Assembly (NCBI GenBank): GCA_021234155.1
Contig: JAJEKV010000221.1
Coordinates: 184,001-248,000, forward strand
Origin: Isoetes taiwanensis
Taxonomy: Eukaryota; Streptophyta; Lycopodiopsida; Isoetales; Isoetaceae
Reading direction: 5' to 3'
DNA: 64,000 nt
Shown: positions 1-12,119 of the stretch, piece after piece
How positions within the stretch are numbered: the first letter of the stretch is position 1
Layout: each line of letters starts with the position of its first letter
The notes under the pieces: model-generated
The model's input: the letters and a program-made list of their open reading frames with translations, nothing else
Databases searched by the model: none
Told to the model about the DNA's origin: nothing
Translations under genes and position numbers: made by a program

Positions 1-305
1 TCAAAACTGTACAGATATACATATGAGACAAGACTGATTCAAGTCATGTGTGTGGCCGGGGGCGGGGACAGAGTTGGTTCCGCAGATCCATTACCGCTGG
101 AGGTATGATCCCAACATCCGACTGAAGTTGTGATGAGTATGACATGTAGCGATTGGTTAAGCCTGGCATAGTGCGCCCGGATTTGGTCATATACTGGACA
201 TCCCTGTAGGGTATGGCATTCATCTTCAATGGCCCCCATTTGACAGCGTCTACAGAACCCATCTTGCCATAGTTCCCCAATCCATCTCCCTGTCTCAATA
301 CAGAG
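1..305 (-). mobile_element. LINE ORF2 C-terminal fragment
   Basis: The minus strand encodes the tail of a non-LTR retrotransposon ORF2, split over two frames (44-298 and 39-239). The segment GAIEDECHTLQGCPVYDQIR matches the zinc-knuckle-like C-terminus seen in the fuller LINE at 32055-33714 (GRVEDENHMINDCPIYGDIR). The frame change marks decay. The 3' end of the copy lies beyond the left edge of the window. It cannot be assigned to a LINE clade from so short a piece. Confidence 0.6.
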
Positions 306-317
306 GTCTCAATACAG

Positions 318-416
318 AGACGGTGTGCACCTGTACAAATTGAGGCCTACATGAGCTTAGTCCTTAGAGACAGTGTGCACCTGTACGAATTGAGGCCTAC
401 ATGAGCTTAGTCCTTG
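318..416. repeat. Two-unit tandem repeat, about 50 bp
   Basis: Two nearly identical units beginning GAGACRGTGTGCACCTGTAC and ending in GAGCTTAGTCCTT lie head to tail. They abut the LINE fragment on the left. No coding role is seen. Confidence 0.75.
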
Positions 417-623
417 AATCCTTATATTTTTTAGAGATTCCAAGCTAATATGTCTATAAGGTTTGAAATTGAATTTTCATTCTTGTTTTTGGTGGCCAAA
501 AAACCGTGGAGCCCAAAAAGGCTTATTTTCTTCAAGTCGATATTAATTTCCAAGGTCCACTTTTGGCATGCACATATGGCATGAGTTTTCACATATGTTT
601 GTCGCATCAGATGCGCATGCGAC

Positions 624-841
624 ATGCGCAATGGGACATGCTTTTGGTACTGCAACCTGCATCTTGGAATAACATATTGGATTTCCACTGCGCAGGGGCA
701 TTTGGTCTAGTGATAACACACTAGTCGTAGAAATGCGCAATGGGACATGCTTTTGGTACTGTAACTTGCATCTTGGAATAACATATTGGATTTCCATTGC
801 GCAGGGGCATTTGGTCTAGTGATAACACACTAGTCGTAGAA
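624..841. repeat. Tandem duplication, 109-bp period
   Basis: The block starting ATGCGCAATGGGACATGC at 624 recurs at 733. It runs through CACACTAGTCGTAG with only a few substitutions, so the copy is recent. Short open frames across it on both strands are repeat products rather than genes. Confidence 0.85.
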
Positions 842-1745
842 CAGCTACACCTCCAGCTCGAGACCGCTCAAAGTTGCATTATGTATAGTTCTGTCCAATG
901 GCATCTATCTCTCTATTGAAATATAGTTTATAGATCATTAGTCAATGGCCACAGATTATTTCTGGATTTCAGCCAAAATGCCAAAAACGCAGGTCTCCCA
1001 TAAACAAAAGATGAATATATATTTTTAATCTATTAGGTATAAATGCACAGAGCTGTGTGTGATAAATTTATCCTAAAGGTTGAACTTCATATTAAAGGGC
1101 AGCCTTCAGAGATAAGTTTATCGAAAATTAATTTACCAAGAAGCACGCAACTTCTATTTAAAGGGCGATAACGTCTATTTTACAAAGGTAAAATCAAAGA
1201 TGCAACTGGATAAGTAGGAAATTGGATGGAACAACATGGGTTGTCAACATTCTAGATGCATCCTGTGTTCAACAATTCGCATTCTGATTTTAAGATAGAA
1301 AGTCCATATATAAAGGTAATATGTAGCATTATAACAGGGGGTTTTTTTTTGTGATTTTATACGCTTTTTGGCATGGTTTTCATATGATTTCATGGGCGTA
1401 TTGCATGAGGCATACTAATCAGTATATCTAGAGTGCACTCTACATTTTATTGTCTAAATTCCATATCACCAATGGTTTATCCATACCCTCCACAAATAAA
1501 TAAATAAATTAAAAAAAAAAAAAAAACCAATGGCATGCAAGGCTCGAGAACCTGTACTTTAGGGTTGTGAGGCAAATCCTTTTACTTCTCTGAATCTTCA
1601 AAGAGGAAGGAACAAGTATGTCCTTTGATTTCGAAGCGTGAAGCTCGAGGCTTAATCCGGCTTCTACTACTCTCGATTCTTGATATTTCGCCGTAAAGGT
1701 TAGCTTTAAGGGCTTTTTTTTCCACAAGTGTTTCTCCCTTAGTAG
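842..1745. other. Non-coding stretch
   Basis: AT-rich sequence with homopolymer runs (poly-T near 1340, poly-A near 1510). No coding, RNA or element signature is recognised apart from the left member of the direct repeat described in the next entry. Confidence 0.5.
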
Positions 1746-2287
1746 ATGAATGGGATGAGAGAGTTTACGCCTTTGCCGGAGTCCGCCCCACATGGTTACA
1801 TCCGCTTTCGGTTTAACAGAAACAAAAAGTTGAATAACGACTCTCCACCATCACAATCTGAAGCTGAAAGCCTCGACAGGGCTGGGTCCAGTAAAAGGGC
1901 TTCTTTTTTTCCACACTGTTTCTCCTCAAGTAGACGAATGGACAGAGCTTGGACGAAATATGGTTGCAAATCCAGGTTGAAGTCGTTGGCTGCTCCTCCC
2001 CAGATCTGTACCATTTGTTTGTCCATCTGCCCTAAACTAAACCTGTTGTTTGTTCTTGTATTCCTTTTACATATCATGGTGTTTATCTTCTCTTGCAGAT
2101 CGTGGAGCTTGCTCTTTGCATGGCGCTCCAACCTGCGAACAAAGCGGCTTGTAAGCATTAGCGGAATGGCGGGAATAATTAAAATATTACCGGGTTCTTG
2201 TATTTGTTTTACATATCCCGATTTGTTTATCTTTTTCGGCGGTCGTGGAGCTTGCTCAAAACAAAGGCGTGTCGTGGAATTGAACAT
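1509..2287 (-). CDS. Hypothetical protein region with internal duplication
   Basis: Two minus-strand open frames (1796-2287, 163 codons, and 1509-1793) read through related sequence. The words IHLLREKHLWKKKPL and IRLLEEKQCGKKEALLL are encoded by two DNA blocks about 190 bp apart (around 1716-1755 and 1904-1940). This is an imperfect direct repeat. No known domain is recognised. The overlapping plus-strand frame 1746-2312 is equally long, so coding status is open. It could be part of a decayed transposon. Confidence 0.25.
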
Positions 2288-2312
2288 TTGTTTTCTTATG
2301 CTACAATATTAG

Positions 2313-3100
2313 GCCGCCTCAACACAATGCATCCTTGTTAGTTGAAGTCGGCTTTGAAGTGGATATGAAAGGATTTTGCATACGATAATAAGAGATCGCC
2401 AATTGCCACATGTTTCTGGTCGTCTGGCGTGGCAATACCTTTCTGACGGGCGGATCTTATCGTTAGCGAGAATCGCTCGCAAGACAAGGCTTGTTGCGGC
2501 ATAGAATGTGAATGGTGAGGATGAAAGCTATGAGATTGATCCCACGGAGAATATGTGAGGAAATGGTCGCCGTGAGCTATAGAGGTCGCCTACAAAGGCT
2601 ATCAGGGGCGCTATAGTCATTAATTTACCATGGCATCACATAATTTCTCTGAGACCTTACTAGTTGGCTTTAAGGTTCTTGAAGTTGCACTTCAGGCCCT
2701 GAAAGTAGATAAGATGGAATGCGAAAATCTTGAATATCGTATGCGTACAAAGGGTTTTTTGCAAAGTCACTACTAGGTGAGTTATGAAATAAGAACTTGA
2801 TAAGGCTATCATTAGGTGCAGTTTTATTTCTTGTAATTTGGTGAATGATTGAATTTGATTACATAATATAATTCCTTACTCTGATGATATTAATAGATTT
2901 CATAATTATGTGATAAGGTTTGCAATTGAAGGTTGGCGAAACTTCATAACATACGATAAATATCTAGCACGAAAATATATATTACTCAGCATTTCCTAAT
3001 TCTACTTTTAAATCTTGCATGTCGTTCTTTTTTGTGCATATATGCCTTGCTTAGTGCTCAAAGCCCTTTATTAAACCCGAAGGGCCAAAAAATTTCCCCA
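2313..3100. other. Non-coding stretch
   Basis: No open frame, splice-bounded exon or repeat is recognised here. The base composition is AT-rich and like the surroundings. Confidence 0.5.
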
Positions 3101-3574
3101 ACATAACAACACATAATATTAATAAACAACACATAATATTAATGCAAACATAAACCATTGCATTCCAACACATTTAAATTAAATCCCCTAAAACCCCCTT
3201 TGGTTTGGGTGCATATTCACGGGGGTGGCGTGAGGGCAAGAGCCGTAATTGTATTTTGCACGCGTACAAAATCAACACCATATAGTATTTAGCTTGAAAT
3301 CTTATAGTATTTTTGTGAATCTTGTTATACAGTATAGCAAATTTTGTACTTGCATACCCCACAAACGAGGAACTTTACGTACGGTGTAGATTAAGGAATA
3401 AGGGGTGAATATGCCTATCCAACAGCTCTCGTTGCCCGGAGTCACCCCCCGTGTGAATATGCACCCAAACCAAAGGGGGTTTTAGGGGGGATTTAATTTA
3501 AATGTGTTGGAATGCAATGGTTTATGTTTGCATTAATATTATGTGTTGTTTATTAATATTATGTGTTGTTATGT
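3101..3574. mobile_element. Foldback MITE with arms of about 125 bp
   Basis: The left arm (3101 to about 3225) and right arm (about 3449-3574) are near-perfect reverse complements. Each contains the AACACATAATATTAATAAAC block and the block CCAAACCAAAGGGGGTTTTA or its complement. The centre (3226-3448) is unrelated. The total of 474 bp and lack of coding capacity fit a miniature inverted-repeat or foldback element. No clear target-site duplication is seen, so the superfamily is not assigned. The small ORF 3174-3362 is a product of the arm. Confidence 0.8.
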
Positions 3575-4107
3575 GTTGTTCTTCTACTCAAGTCAATTCA
3601 AAATTTAACTTTTCAGCAATTATCGTGAAGTATATGAAGAACATAGAGTAGCACAACTTCCAAGTTTAAGGGTTTTTCTTCAATGATGTCTTTAGAAATA
3701 TATGGTGACATTTAAATTGAGAAGATCTATATAGAGGACAACAATAGGGCAACCAAACATCCATATAACGTGGTCAAATTACTCCTTTGTAAAAAATAAT
3801 AAGTGAATAATAATTATGGACAAAATTTTACAAGATTTTCTAAGAAGCCATTACTCTCAAAGGCCATGCTAGTAACAAAGCCATGGAAAGAGCATAGAAA
3901 TTGGAGAAACATCCTGGAGGACATTATGGCAGCCAGGGAGGCTGGCTTTATGTGGCAGAATGAGCTGGTGAGGGCCATGATCTGGACTGGAAATGTGCTG
4001 GACCAGGGTTATGATCTCCATATCTGTTATGGCTCTTACAATCTGACCACTGCACTGCTTCAAAAATGAGGTGCACCATTTCAAAATAACCAAAAAAATT
4101 CCCCTTC

Positions 4108-4434
4108 TCATCCTCTGCTTTCCACCTTGGTTACTCTTTCCAACACAGGCTTGTACCCCTGTTTGACGCTGTCAACATAGGCCGGATTCTCCTTTAGCAG
4201 CGTTGTGAATAGATTTTGGAGAAAAACTTGGCCCGATTCAGAAGCTTCCACTGCAGCAAGATCTCTTGTGGCAATGGAAAGCTTGATTTTAACCACATCT
4301 GACCCTTCTGAAGATGTAATGCGCAGCGAAGAAGAGCTGCGTTTGTGCTGCTTTTGGGTTGATCTGTTCTTCCGAACGTGGGCGCTATCTATGGATGCAA
4401 TATCCGACTCGTTTCTGCACACTGCATTTCCCAT
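4108..4434 (-). CDS. Small MGNAVCR protein, paralogue A
   Basis: An intronless frame encodes about 108 residues starting MGNAVCRNESD. The upstream in-frame Met (4452) is rejected because the paralogue at 17737 starts at the MGN. A serine-rich basic stretch is followed by a conserved core: VVKIKLSIATRDLAAVEASE, then SGQVFLQNL, then KQGYKPVLERVT. Gly-2 and Cys-6 would allow N-myristoylation and acylation. The arrangement (MGN start, hydrophobic V-x-I-x-L strand, final x-P-x-L segment) recalls a short version of plant DUF4228/PADRE proteins, but that is a guess. A TATA-like TATAAGAG lies about 50 bp upstream. The plus-strand frame 4205-4567 is its shadow. Confidence 0.7.
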   Translation of the reverse strand: MGNAVCRNESDIASIDSAHVRKNRSTQKQHKRSSSSLRITSSEGSDVVKIKLSIATRDLAAVEASESGQVFLQNLFTTLLKENPAYVDSVKQGYKPVLERVTKVESRG

Positions 4435-4566
4435 TCGCAAAACTCTTTGCAAAAATTTTTGCCTTGAGGCGCTCTGTTTAGCACACTCTTATACTGTTAC
4501 ACGTTTGGCGTTCAAGAACAGTCAAGCACGATATGTGAATAATTCTGGTATGACAATTTTCAGATA

Positions 4567-5070
4567 AGGCGGCCTCTTCTGCATTTTTTATTGCCTTTTA
4601 GTTTGGCCCTTTTCACTTCTATGGCCCATTTCTAAGGAACCAACACTCTTGACTTGACCAACTTAAATTTTTTTTTACTATGGACCCTTTTCCAAGTTAC
4701 CTTTATTAATTTCCAACTTCCCTCCCCGTTTCTTTTTGGTATGGACCCTTTTCCAAGTTACCTTATAGCTCCCCAACACGTAATAGCCAAAACCATTTTT
4801 TTTGTATTTCCTTGCTTGCATGGTCTTCGTGGACAATACAAAATAAATTCAATTCAAATAGCTAAAATATAAGACACCACCATAGTGGAAAATCACCCTA
4901 AGTGGCCTCTTGCATTTTTTTTTTTTTATTACCTTTCTTTAGTTGACCCTTTTCCGTTCTATGGCCCATTTCTAAGGGACCAGCACTCGTTGGAATGACC
5001 AATGTAATTTCTTACTATGATTCCTTTTCCAAATTACCTTATAACTTTCCAAGTTACCCTATAACTCCCT
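4567..5070. repeat. Imperfect direct repeat upstream of paralogue A
   Basis: The block with GGCCTCTT, CTATGGCCCATTTCTAAGG and CCTTTTCCAAGTTACCTT occurs at about 4567-4700 and again at about 4900-5045. An extra internal copy of TATGGACCCTTTTCCAAGTT lies at about 4740. This is a diverged tandem amplification in the 5' flank of the gene at 4108-4434. Confidence 0.6.
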
Positions 5071-5350
5071 ACTGTGATGACTATACTGACACCTACATTG
5101 TTCCATGTTCAACACCTTAATTGGCATGCCTTTTTATCTCATCGATCGTGGCCATCCATTCCAAAACTGTGACAGGGCAAAACTGGCAAAAAAACTGCTT
5201 ATTTTCTGTAATGGCCTCGCAAAGATGTTTAATCCATTCAATGTTACTAGGCCACATGATTTTGCTCGCTTCCCTATATGCATAACTAACAAAGCTAACA
5301 AACCAATCCTTCTAACCATAGTAGCCTATATGACTAGTTCCTCGGGATAA

Positions 5351-6585
5351 TTCAAATATGTTTCTGACACAGACCAACTTATCAAATGCTTCTTCCACCT
5401 CTATTTTATCATTTCTTGCTCAATTATCTCATGTTGATTTTACCTGTTTGTTGCAGTCAATCTCAAGGTTTATATAACTCCAACATTGTTTAGACATGTT
5501 CCTTGTAGAGATCTTATTTCGATTGCCACGCCACATGTATCATTTACTCCCTCCTAGAAAGGCCCACTTTCCCATAAAGTATAACTACCAATATAACTGA
5601 TTAAGAGCTTATATTCGTCGAACGAGGTCAACATTTCATGATGTTCAAGGCTTTTTGGGCCTTGGTAATTTATGACTAGATATCATAATAAAATCTTCAT
5701 AACAATTTAGGTCCTTTTCAGTCTTATGGATCAAATCTACATAAACAATAAGTAGACCTACCAACTTTCATCGCCTATAATTTTGCCATAATTATGGTCA
5801 ATGTTTCAATTTTTATATTGTGAAATTCTTAGGGCCAATTCTCACCAACGGTTAGGTTAGGTTAAATAGGGCAAATAACGAAAACTTGCTTTCACACCAG
5901 CACTTAAGTTACTACCAGTTAAGTTCCCACTCACCATTATCATTCACCATTATCTACTTTTGTTCTTCTAATATCATTCAAGTAATGTTTTCGCATTTAC
6001 TAAAACTTGAGGTCTCCATCATCCTCGTTTACAATTTCTTGTGATCGTATCTGGATGGGTGCCTGTTAATCACATCCACTAGTCCATAATGCGAAGGTAA
6101 AGTAGTTGATGACACTGTGTAGATCTATATGAATGAAGGCAAGTGGATTTTCTTAGTTTCTTGAACTTCTGAAGCAGAGTGTGGGGATCCAAGTATGTGC
6201 CATTTTAAACTTATACAAAGATTTATATTAGATAATAACGCAATAGTGTGGATATGTGCTTATACATGTGAGGACCTGAGGTCCTTTCATATCTATAATC
6301 TATAAATAGAAGTAGGTACACTGCTCTACTTTAGGTTTGAATGAGTTAAAGTAGGTGGAAGTTGGTTACGAAATGTCCAACATGTTTTACTGATCTCCAC
6401 ATGTCTCGGAACTCCAATATAGTATAACAAAAATACACAACTCAAAACATTTTACTAGGCATATACAAGTCCACATTTTTAGGATGCCAAAACTGTTACA
6501 ATATGCCTAAACATGAGAGGATATCCTAAAAAGGTAATAATCTAAATAGAACAATGCGAGAAAACTTTTCAAAATGACACAAGAC
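5351..6585. other. Non-coding stretch
   Basis: AT-rich DNA with no supported gene or repeat. The short frames 5105-5350 (+) and 5134-5319 (-) just to the left show no motif and are not called. Confidence 0.5.
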
Positions 6586-6587
6586 CA

Positions 6588-6668
6588 ATAGGCTCGAACC
6601 AGGATCTACATCATAATACGTCAATATCTTAACAAACGAGCTAGGACAAGCAATGCTATATTCTATAT
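6588..6668 (-). mobile_element. tRNA-derived SINE head (possible)
   Basis: The minus strand reads a box-A-like TAGCTCGTTTGTTAAG and, about 30 nt later, a box-B-like GATCCTGGTTCGAGCC. This is the spacing of an internal RNA polymerase III promoter. No cloverleaf acceptor stem is found, so a tRNA-derived SINE is preferred over a tRNA gene. The 3' boundary is not identified. Confidence 0.4.
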
Positions 6669-6746
6669 CTTGTCTTTGTTATATAGTATGGTTCACATGG
6701 ATGGGCTCACAAACTCATCAAGACTAAAAAGCTTATTGTGGAAAGC

Positions 6747-6816
6747 TGTAGCAACGGTCAAAACAAGCCCAAGTTTAAAATGTAGCAGCGGTCAAAACAA
6801 GCCCAAGTTTAAAATG
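6747..6816. repeat. Tandem duplication, 36-bp period
   Basis: The words CGGTCAAAACAAGCCCAAGT and TTTAAAATGT occur twice in a row with one substitution. The repeat has no coding context. Confidence 0.8.
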
Positions 6817-7756
6817 TGCGAAGTCAATAACGTAGTCTAGGTCGAAGAGAAGGCAAAGGAGGTTGAGGGTACAAATGGGACGGTGGTAAAGGCATGAAAA
6901 AAAAAAGATAGATATACGAGACATAAAAGGAACAAGCTAGAGCTAAGACAGGGCGAAGAAGGTCATTTAAGTGACAACAGATAAGTATCCCCTACCAACA
7001 TGAACTATATAGCCACCATATCATCAATTAAATGAATACTAGAAGCATCAAAGAATTGCATTCAGATAAAAGAAAACCATTGTGAAACCTCGAATCTTAA
7101 TCAATTTCTCAAATTATCATGTCTAACCCCCTCTCATATGCATCTGAATGGATAGAAAGTAATAATACCACATGTTTAATCCATTTGCCCAAATATCATG
7201 TCGAACACCAAAAACAAACAATATATCTAGCATACGTATCATAATAACTAAAGGTTAAATGCTACCAAGGCATCCCCTCCTAATCCTAAAACAAATTTGC
7301 ATTTGAAAATAATCTGGATTGGATAAAGATCTACGCCCAAAAAGGGGCCTGCCTAGAAAACACAAATAATTTAGATTATATGTTGTAGCAAATAAGGGAA
7401 GGAGAAATTATGGCACCTGGCAATGGACACGAATCATGACCTAGCTCGAACTGCATTAGAATGGTTGCATTTAAAACTTTTAATGGTTATGGTTATTATA
7501 ATGGTTCAAATCACAAAAACCCCCTTGATACTGAAAAGGGGCTTGTCAAATAAACTGCAGTGGCAGTCGACTAGCTCTCAACCATGAATTTCGAGAGAAT
7601 TTGGAGGGAGAAACCAGCCCGGTGCCACTTGCACCCAACTTAAGTATAAATCCTTATCTTTCTCAATTATAGAATCAAAAACATTATGAAGATGACAAGT
7701 GTAATGAACCTTCCCTATTGCAGTATCCCACCATTCCTTCAAAACAATGTAACCTA
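6817..7756. other. Non-coding stretch
   Basis: No coding or structural element is recognised. Confidence 0.5.
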
Positions 7757-8660
7757 TTATTTTAAATCTTTACACATCAATATAACACCAAGAGGTTTTG
7801 AAGGCCAATTAAACTCTCTTTTAATGGCTTCATTCACAGACTCATGAGATTTATACCGTGCCTTAAGAACAACGTGACGACGAAGATGATCAACATAGGC
7901 ACCCCTCTCAGGGGCAACAGCCCTAGCCAAACATCTCTTGTCATAAAAAGAGGAAGGCATCATAAAAACCTCGAGGCACCTCTTGTCCAAACAACCACCT
8001 CCTTGCGTGGCTTCAAGTGGTCCATGCCCCAACCAACTGCTCATATTTGGGAGCCTAGTATAGGTAAAATATCTTGATTCCTATAGTTGTCAAGCATTTG
8101 CATAACCTTAGCCTGATCCCTTGGATCCCCAAAGGCAATCACATCATGCCCAATTCTTGTGTGTCCCATTCAAAAACTATGGACCATACCCTGGAGTACG
8201 ACCACTTTGCACGTTTGCCTCACCTTCCTCAAAGTTGATGAATGTGACTTGCTCAACAACAATGTTCCTTGCACCTTGTATGGCGCACTCTAGTATATCT
8301 TCCTGAGAGGTATTTATTACAAAGCCTGCTTCCTTCATGAACCTGGAAACACAAGTAAATTATATGAAGACACATTCCACAATATGCTAAAGGAAAATAT
8401 TAGTCGTGTAGAAACACTACCTGTATGCCATGTGTGTCTCCACATTCTTCGTGAGAATGTAGAGTAGCTAAGCCTGTTCTCCTACCTCGAAATGCATGTT
8501 AAAAAATGTTTAGGCGCCTTTTAAGGGCACAATGCCATGCCTCTATGGTAGCATCGATCTCCTGATTAAAATGAGGATACATTCTTGTAGCTAATACCCT
8601 CTCGCAAATGTTCTTTGGTCCGCTCTTAACTCATGTAGGCTGCCAATTTAAGATATTGAG
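7757..8660 (-). pseudogene. Decayed MULE/SWIM-type zinc-finger gene
   Basis: The minus strand encodes, over several frames, EIDATIEAWHCALKRRL (8570-8520). A 78-bp GT-AG intron (8343-8420) follows, then YRFMKEAGFVINTSQED. Further on comes GTHKNWA followed by CDCLWGSKG. The 'IEA-H-LK' segment and the late C-x-C-x-W motif resemble the end of Mutator-derived transposases and the SWIM zinc finger (C-x-C-x(n)-C-x-H). Here the second C-x-H half is lost through frame changes, and the text continues as VMQMLDNYRNQDILPILGS. The terminal 95-codon frame 7757-8044 has no known domain. Upstream exons are not found. Probably inactive. Confidence 0.45.
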
Positions 8661-9676
8661 GATACTTTCAACAACTGACATGTTTCTTATCCTCATAGTT
8701 TAAAAGAAATGTTGCTAGGTCTGCTTTTGATATTTATGCTTTGTCTGCTTATGTGATTTTTGTTTTCAGTTAACTATTACAGACTTGATCAACTTATGGT
8801 AAGTGTATATTTGAACTAGCTGTTTTAGCCTTTTCAGTTGGCACATGGAAAACAGATTGCAAGTTTACAAATGAAGAGATCTCAAAAATCTGCATAAGTG
8901 CAAATAAATTGTTGAAATCCTGAATTTACATTGATATCCACTCTGTTACAAAACTGTACAACTCAAAAAATATACTGATATCTAGTCTGTTAATTACAAA
9001 AAAATAGTTGTTATATCTTCACAAACCCAGCTGTTAAAACTGTACATAATCATATAGCTTAAGCTACTTGAAACTACATTATGAATGTACACGAGGTTGC
9101 ATCTTAAATTATCAAGCATCTTGCTCTGCTTCATTAAGATTTATATTCCACCATCAGTTGAAGAGTCAGTATCGTCAATGTGGGACTGATCTTGTGTTGC
9201 GTCTTCTCTTGCAGGTACATCTTGTTCCTCCTGTTTATTTACAACAATATCAGTAACCTTTTAGAATCCTATCTTCCTGCTCATGAATATCTTCCTTGCT
9301 ATTATTAACTCCCTTGCTATTATCATCTTCCTGATCTTAAATATCTAGTTTGCAGATCTTGAGACCTATTTCATGTATTAGGCCTTGGAGCTCTTGATAC
9401 TAACTTCATCTTCAACTTTCTGCTCCTCATCTTTATGCTTATCATTACCTATTTCACTTTTATTCTTATCAATACAAATTTTAGTGGAAGTTACGTTATG
9501 TGCATCTTCAGGCAATGCAACATCAAGGCCCTGATATACAACAACAAGTTGTTATCAAATTAATTTAACAACAAAACAGTGCAACTGATTGAAATTGAAA
9601 TCAATGACATTAAAAATTAAACTCAAACTACTTACTAGAACTAGTTCTTTCACCAACTACAAGCTTCTCTTAATTG
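8661..9676. other. Non-coding stretch between gene remnants
   Basis: Mainly T-rich spacer with no convincing exon. It may hold introns of one larger minus-strand unit linking 7757-8660 to 9677-12006, but splice signals alone do not show this. Confidence 0.4.
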
Positions 9677-12006
9677 CTACTTTCCATCTTGCAAGTTCAT
9701 GCAAGTGGTCAATAACAAGTTTGAGTATTTGAGTCTTCTTCCTTGATACATCTGCATGAAGTTGTCAATGCAACCACTTTTGAGGTCTCTGTGAATGCAA
9801 CCAAGTGTGTAGACATGTTTTCGCGTAGTTGAATACTTTATCATTCTTTCATTGTCAAAGCTCTCAACTATTAAGCATGTGTTTGGTGTTGACAGGAAAG
9901 TCTTATACAGAGAGTCTTCTACAAGCACAACATCCTCTACATCATTAAAAGCCTCATAAATTTTAACAATTGGCTTCATCCAAACTAGTTTGTTTGGAAT
10001 GTCTGAAAACATGAAAGGCATTTCCTTGCATTCCTTCTGACCCCAAAGGAATTTAAATTTCCCAATGTAGTGTGCTGGCAGAATGTAGTATTCAAGAACT
10101 CCTGGCAGAATGTAATCCTGTAGTTGGCATTCCTACAGTTGCACTACTCAACCTAGTCTTTATGAATGTACCAACTACAAGAGCCGTCAACGTTTTATCC
10201 CTTTTTTGGCTGGTCTCTTACTAATTTGAACTGTATTGCTAGTAAGAACAGAAATGAAATAAATTTAGTTAAAACAAAATTAAGAAGTATTAAAGTTTCA
10301 CCTTTTGCAAGGCTTCTTACTGGACTTGGTAGCACTTGAGCTACTGCAGTAGAATCAACATTCTTTGGTGATTCAGGAACAGGAGAACCAGCCTTTAATA
10401 AAGCAGGTGTGACACACGCACTGCCTGTCAAGTGATAGACATGTTCACATGGTAATGCCATACTCAATATATATTTTAGATTGAAGACCAATCCACATGC
10501 AACACATGCATTTTCCATGAAACCATACAACCTACTTTTCATAGTTATGATTGACATTTTTGATATATCTGAGTCCATCAACTGTCTACCAGCTTCTAAG
10601 CGATTCCTACTTTCCTGTAACCCGAATTCCAATGAACCTTTTAACCTTTCCTTCTTTTCCTTCTCATGTAATGCTTTATCGCTGACTTTTAGAAAAAAAG
10701 CTTCTAGTTTTGAGCAAAAATATACTTCACCACTTATTGTTTGCTTTAAATCTTCTATCTGCCTCAATCCTCCATCATTTTTGTCTGCTTTGGCATTCAA
10801 AGCAAACAACTCATTTTCCATTCTTGTTATCTCATTCCTTCCAATCTCAATTATCCTCTCTTTCCTTGTTAGAGAGTTCTTATCTACCTCAATGGTACTA
10901 ATTTTACGCGATCAATTGTACATTTATCTAAATCTGTATCGAAATTACTAATCTCCTCTTCAATCAAAGAAATGTTGAAACTTAAGATGCAAACAGAAAA
11001 CTTAGAAGACTGGCATACTTTCCCCTTAAATTCAAGTTGAGGTGTTGATCTGCCTAAAGCTTGAGGTCGCTTTGGCCTAAAGGAACTATTGTTTTCATCC
11101 TTTAACATCTTCCTTTTTAACATCAATGTCATCCCCTTTCTTCCTTGACCAAACAGTGACCTGTTTCTTGTAAGCATCGCAATCAACCCAATGAGCCTCA
11201 GGGTTTTGCTCTGCCCAATTACATTTTTTTCATGCAAATACAGCTTCCTCAATTCATTATTCAGGACACCTTCATTGCCATACAGGAACTCGATCAACTC
11301 ATCCAATTTTTGCTTCAAATGAGGGCGGACAAAGTAGATTTTGATTTCGCCTTTTTTCATGTTGAATGGCTTCAACCAAACACTATTCCAATCATCTGCA
11401 ATGACGACGTTCGCCAGCCATTTCAGCTTATGCTGCGGGATGAAGCGAAGTTAGAGCAAGCACTGGGAAGAGAAAGCTTCAATTTGCAAAATGCAGGAAT
11501 CAAAGTGCAATCGGAGTGCAATCTGACCCATTGTGTTTTGTTTTCATCAACAAACTTAAACATCATGACTAAAATATGAATTAAAAAAAGGTCATTATTT
11601 AAAGAAAACAGAATTACAATGTCCAAACATTGTTTTCAAATACCATTAACAATAGTTAAAAAATATTTCAAATACAGTATAATATGTCATGATGTTTCTG
11701 GAACTAGTTCAATGACCTGATGTACTGAGGCATAGAATCTGCATCACCACTTAACACTTTGAAAATCACATCAACTTGATCACCTTTTGACTTTGGTGCT
11801 TGCGGTGACAGCTTCTTTGAGGATCTTCCCTTCTTTTTTCCGGCTCGTGTTGTTTCTTGCTCCACTTCAACTGCTGCTTCAACTACTAGTTCAGTTGCAC
11901 TCTTACCTTTCTCAGCAGCCACACTGGCATCAACAATATCACCAACATCCTCATCTTCACATCTCAGATTCCGCTCAGTTCTCCAGCTATGCCCCGTGGT
12001 TGTCAT
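9677..12006 (-). CDS. Unrecognised gene family, copy 1
   Basis: Minus-strand coding blocks, in transcript order, are: 12006-11704 (acidic and basic, rich in Lys/Glu); 11420-10884 (KIYFVRPHLKQKLDELIEFL, then a Lys-rich segment); 10821-10195 (coiled-coil-like, Lys/Glu-rich, then CVACGLVFNLKY and LPCEHVYHL); and 10021-9677. The last two cysteine/histidine motifs form half a RING-like cluster. The remainder, present in copy 2, is deleted here between HVYHL and SACVTPALL. Frames shift between blocks and intron limits are not fixed. Not recognised as a named family. The duplication and its nested insertions suggest a transposon-borne or amplified gene. Confidence 0.45.
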
Positions 12007-12119
12007 CTGCCATGTCGGCTATAGGTACCTGGTTTAAGCTTTGTTTGAATTCACTTAGATTGTATTGTGCCCGATGTTGTTCACCAGGCTACTTCCCTAG
12101 CTTTGATTTTCATATATAG

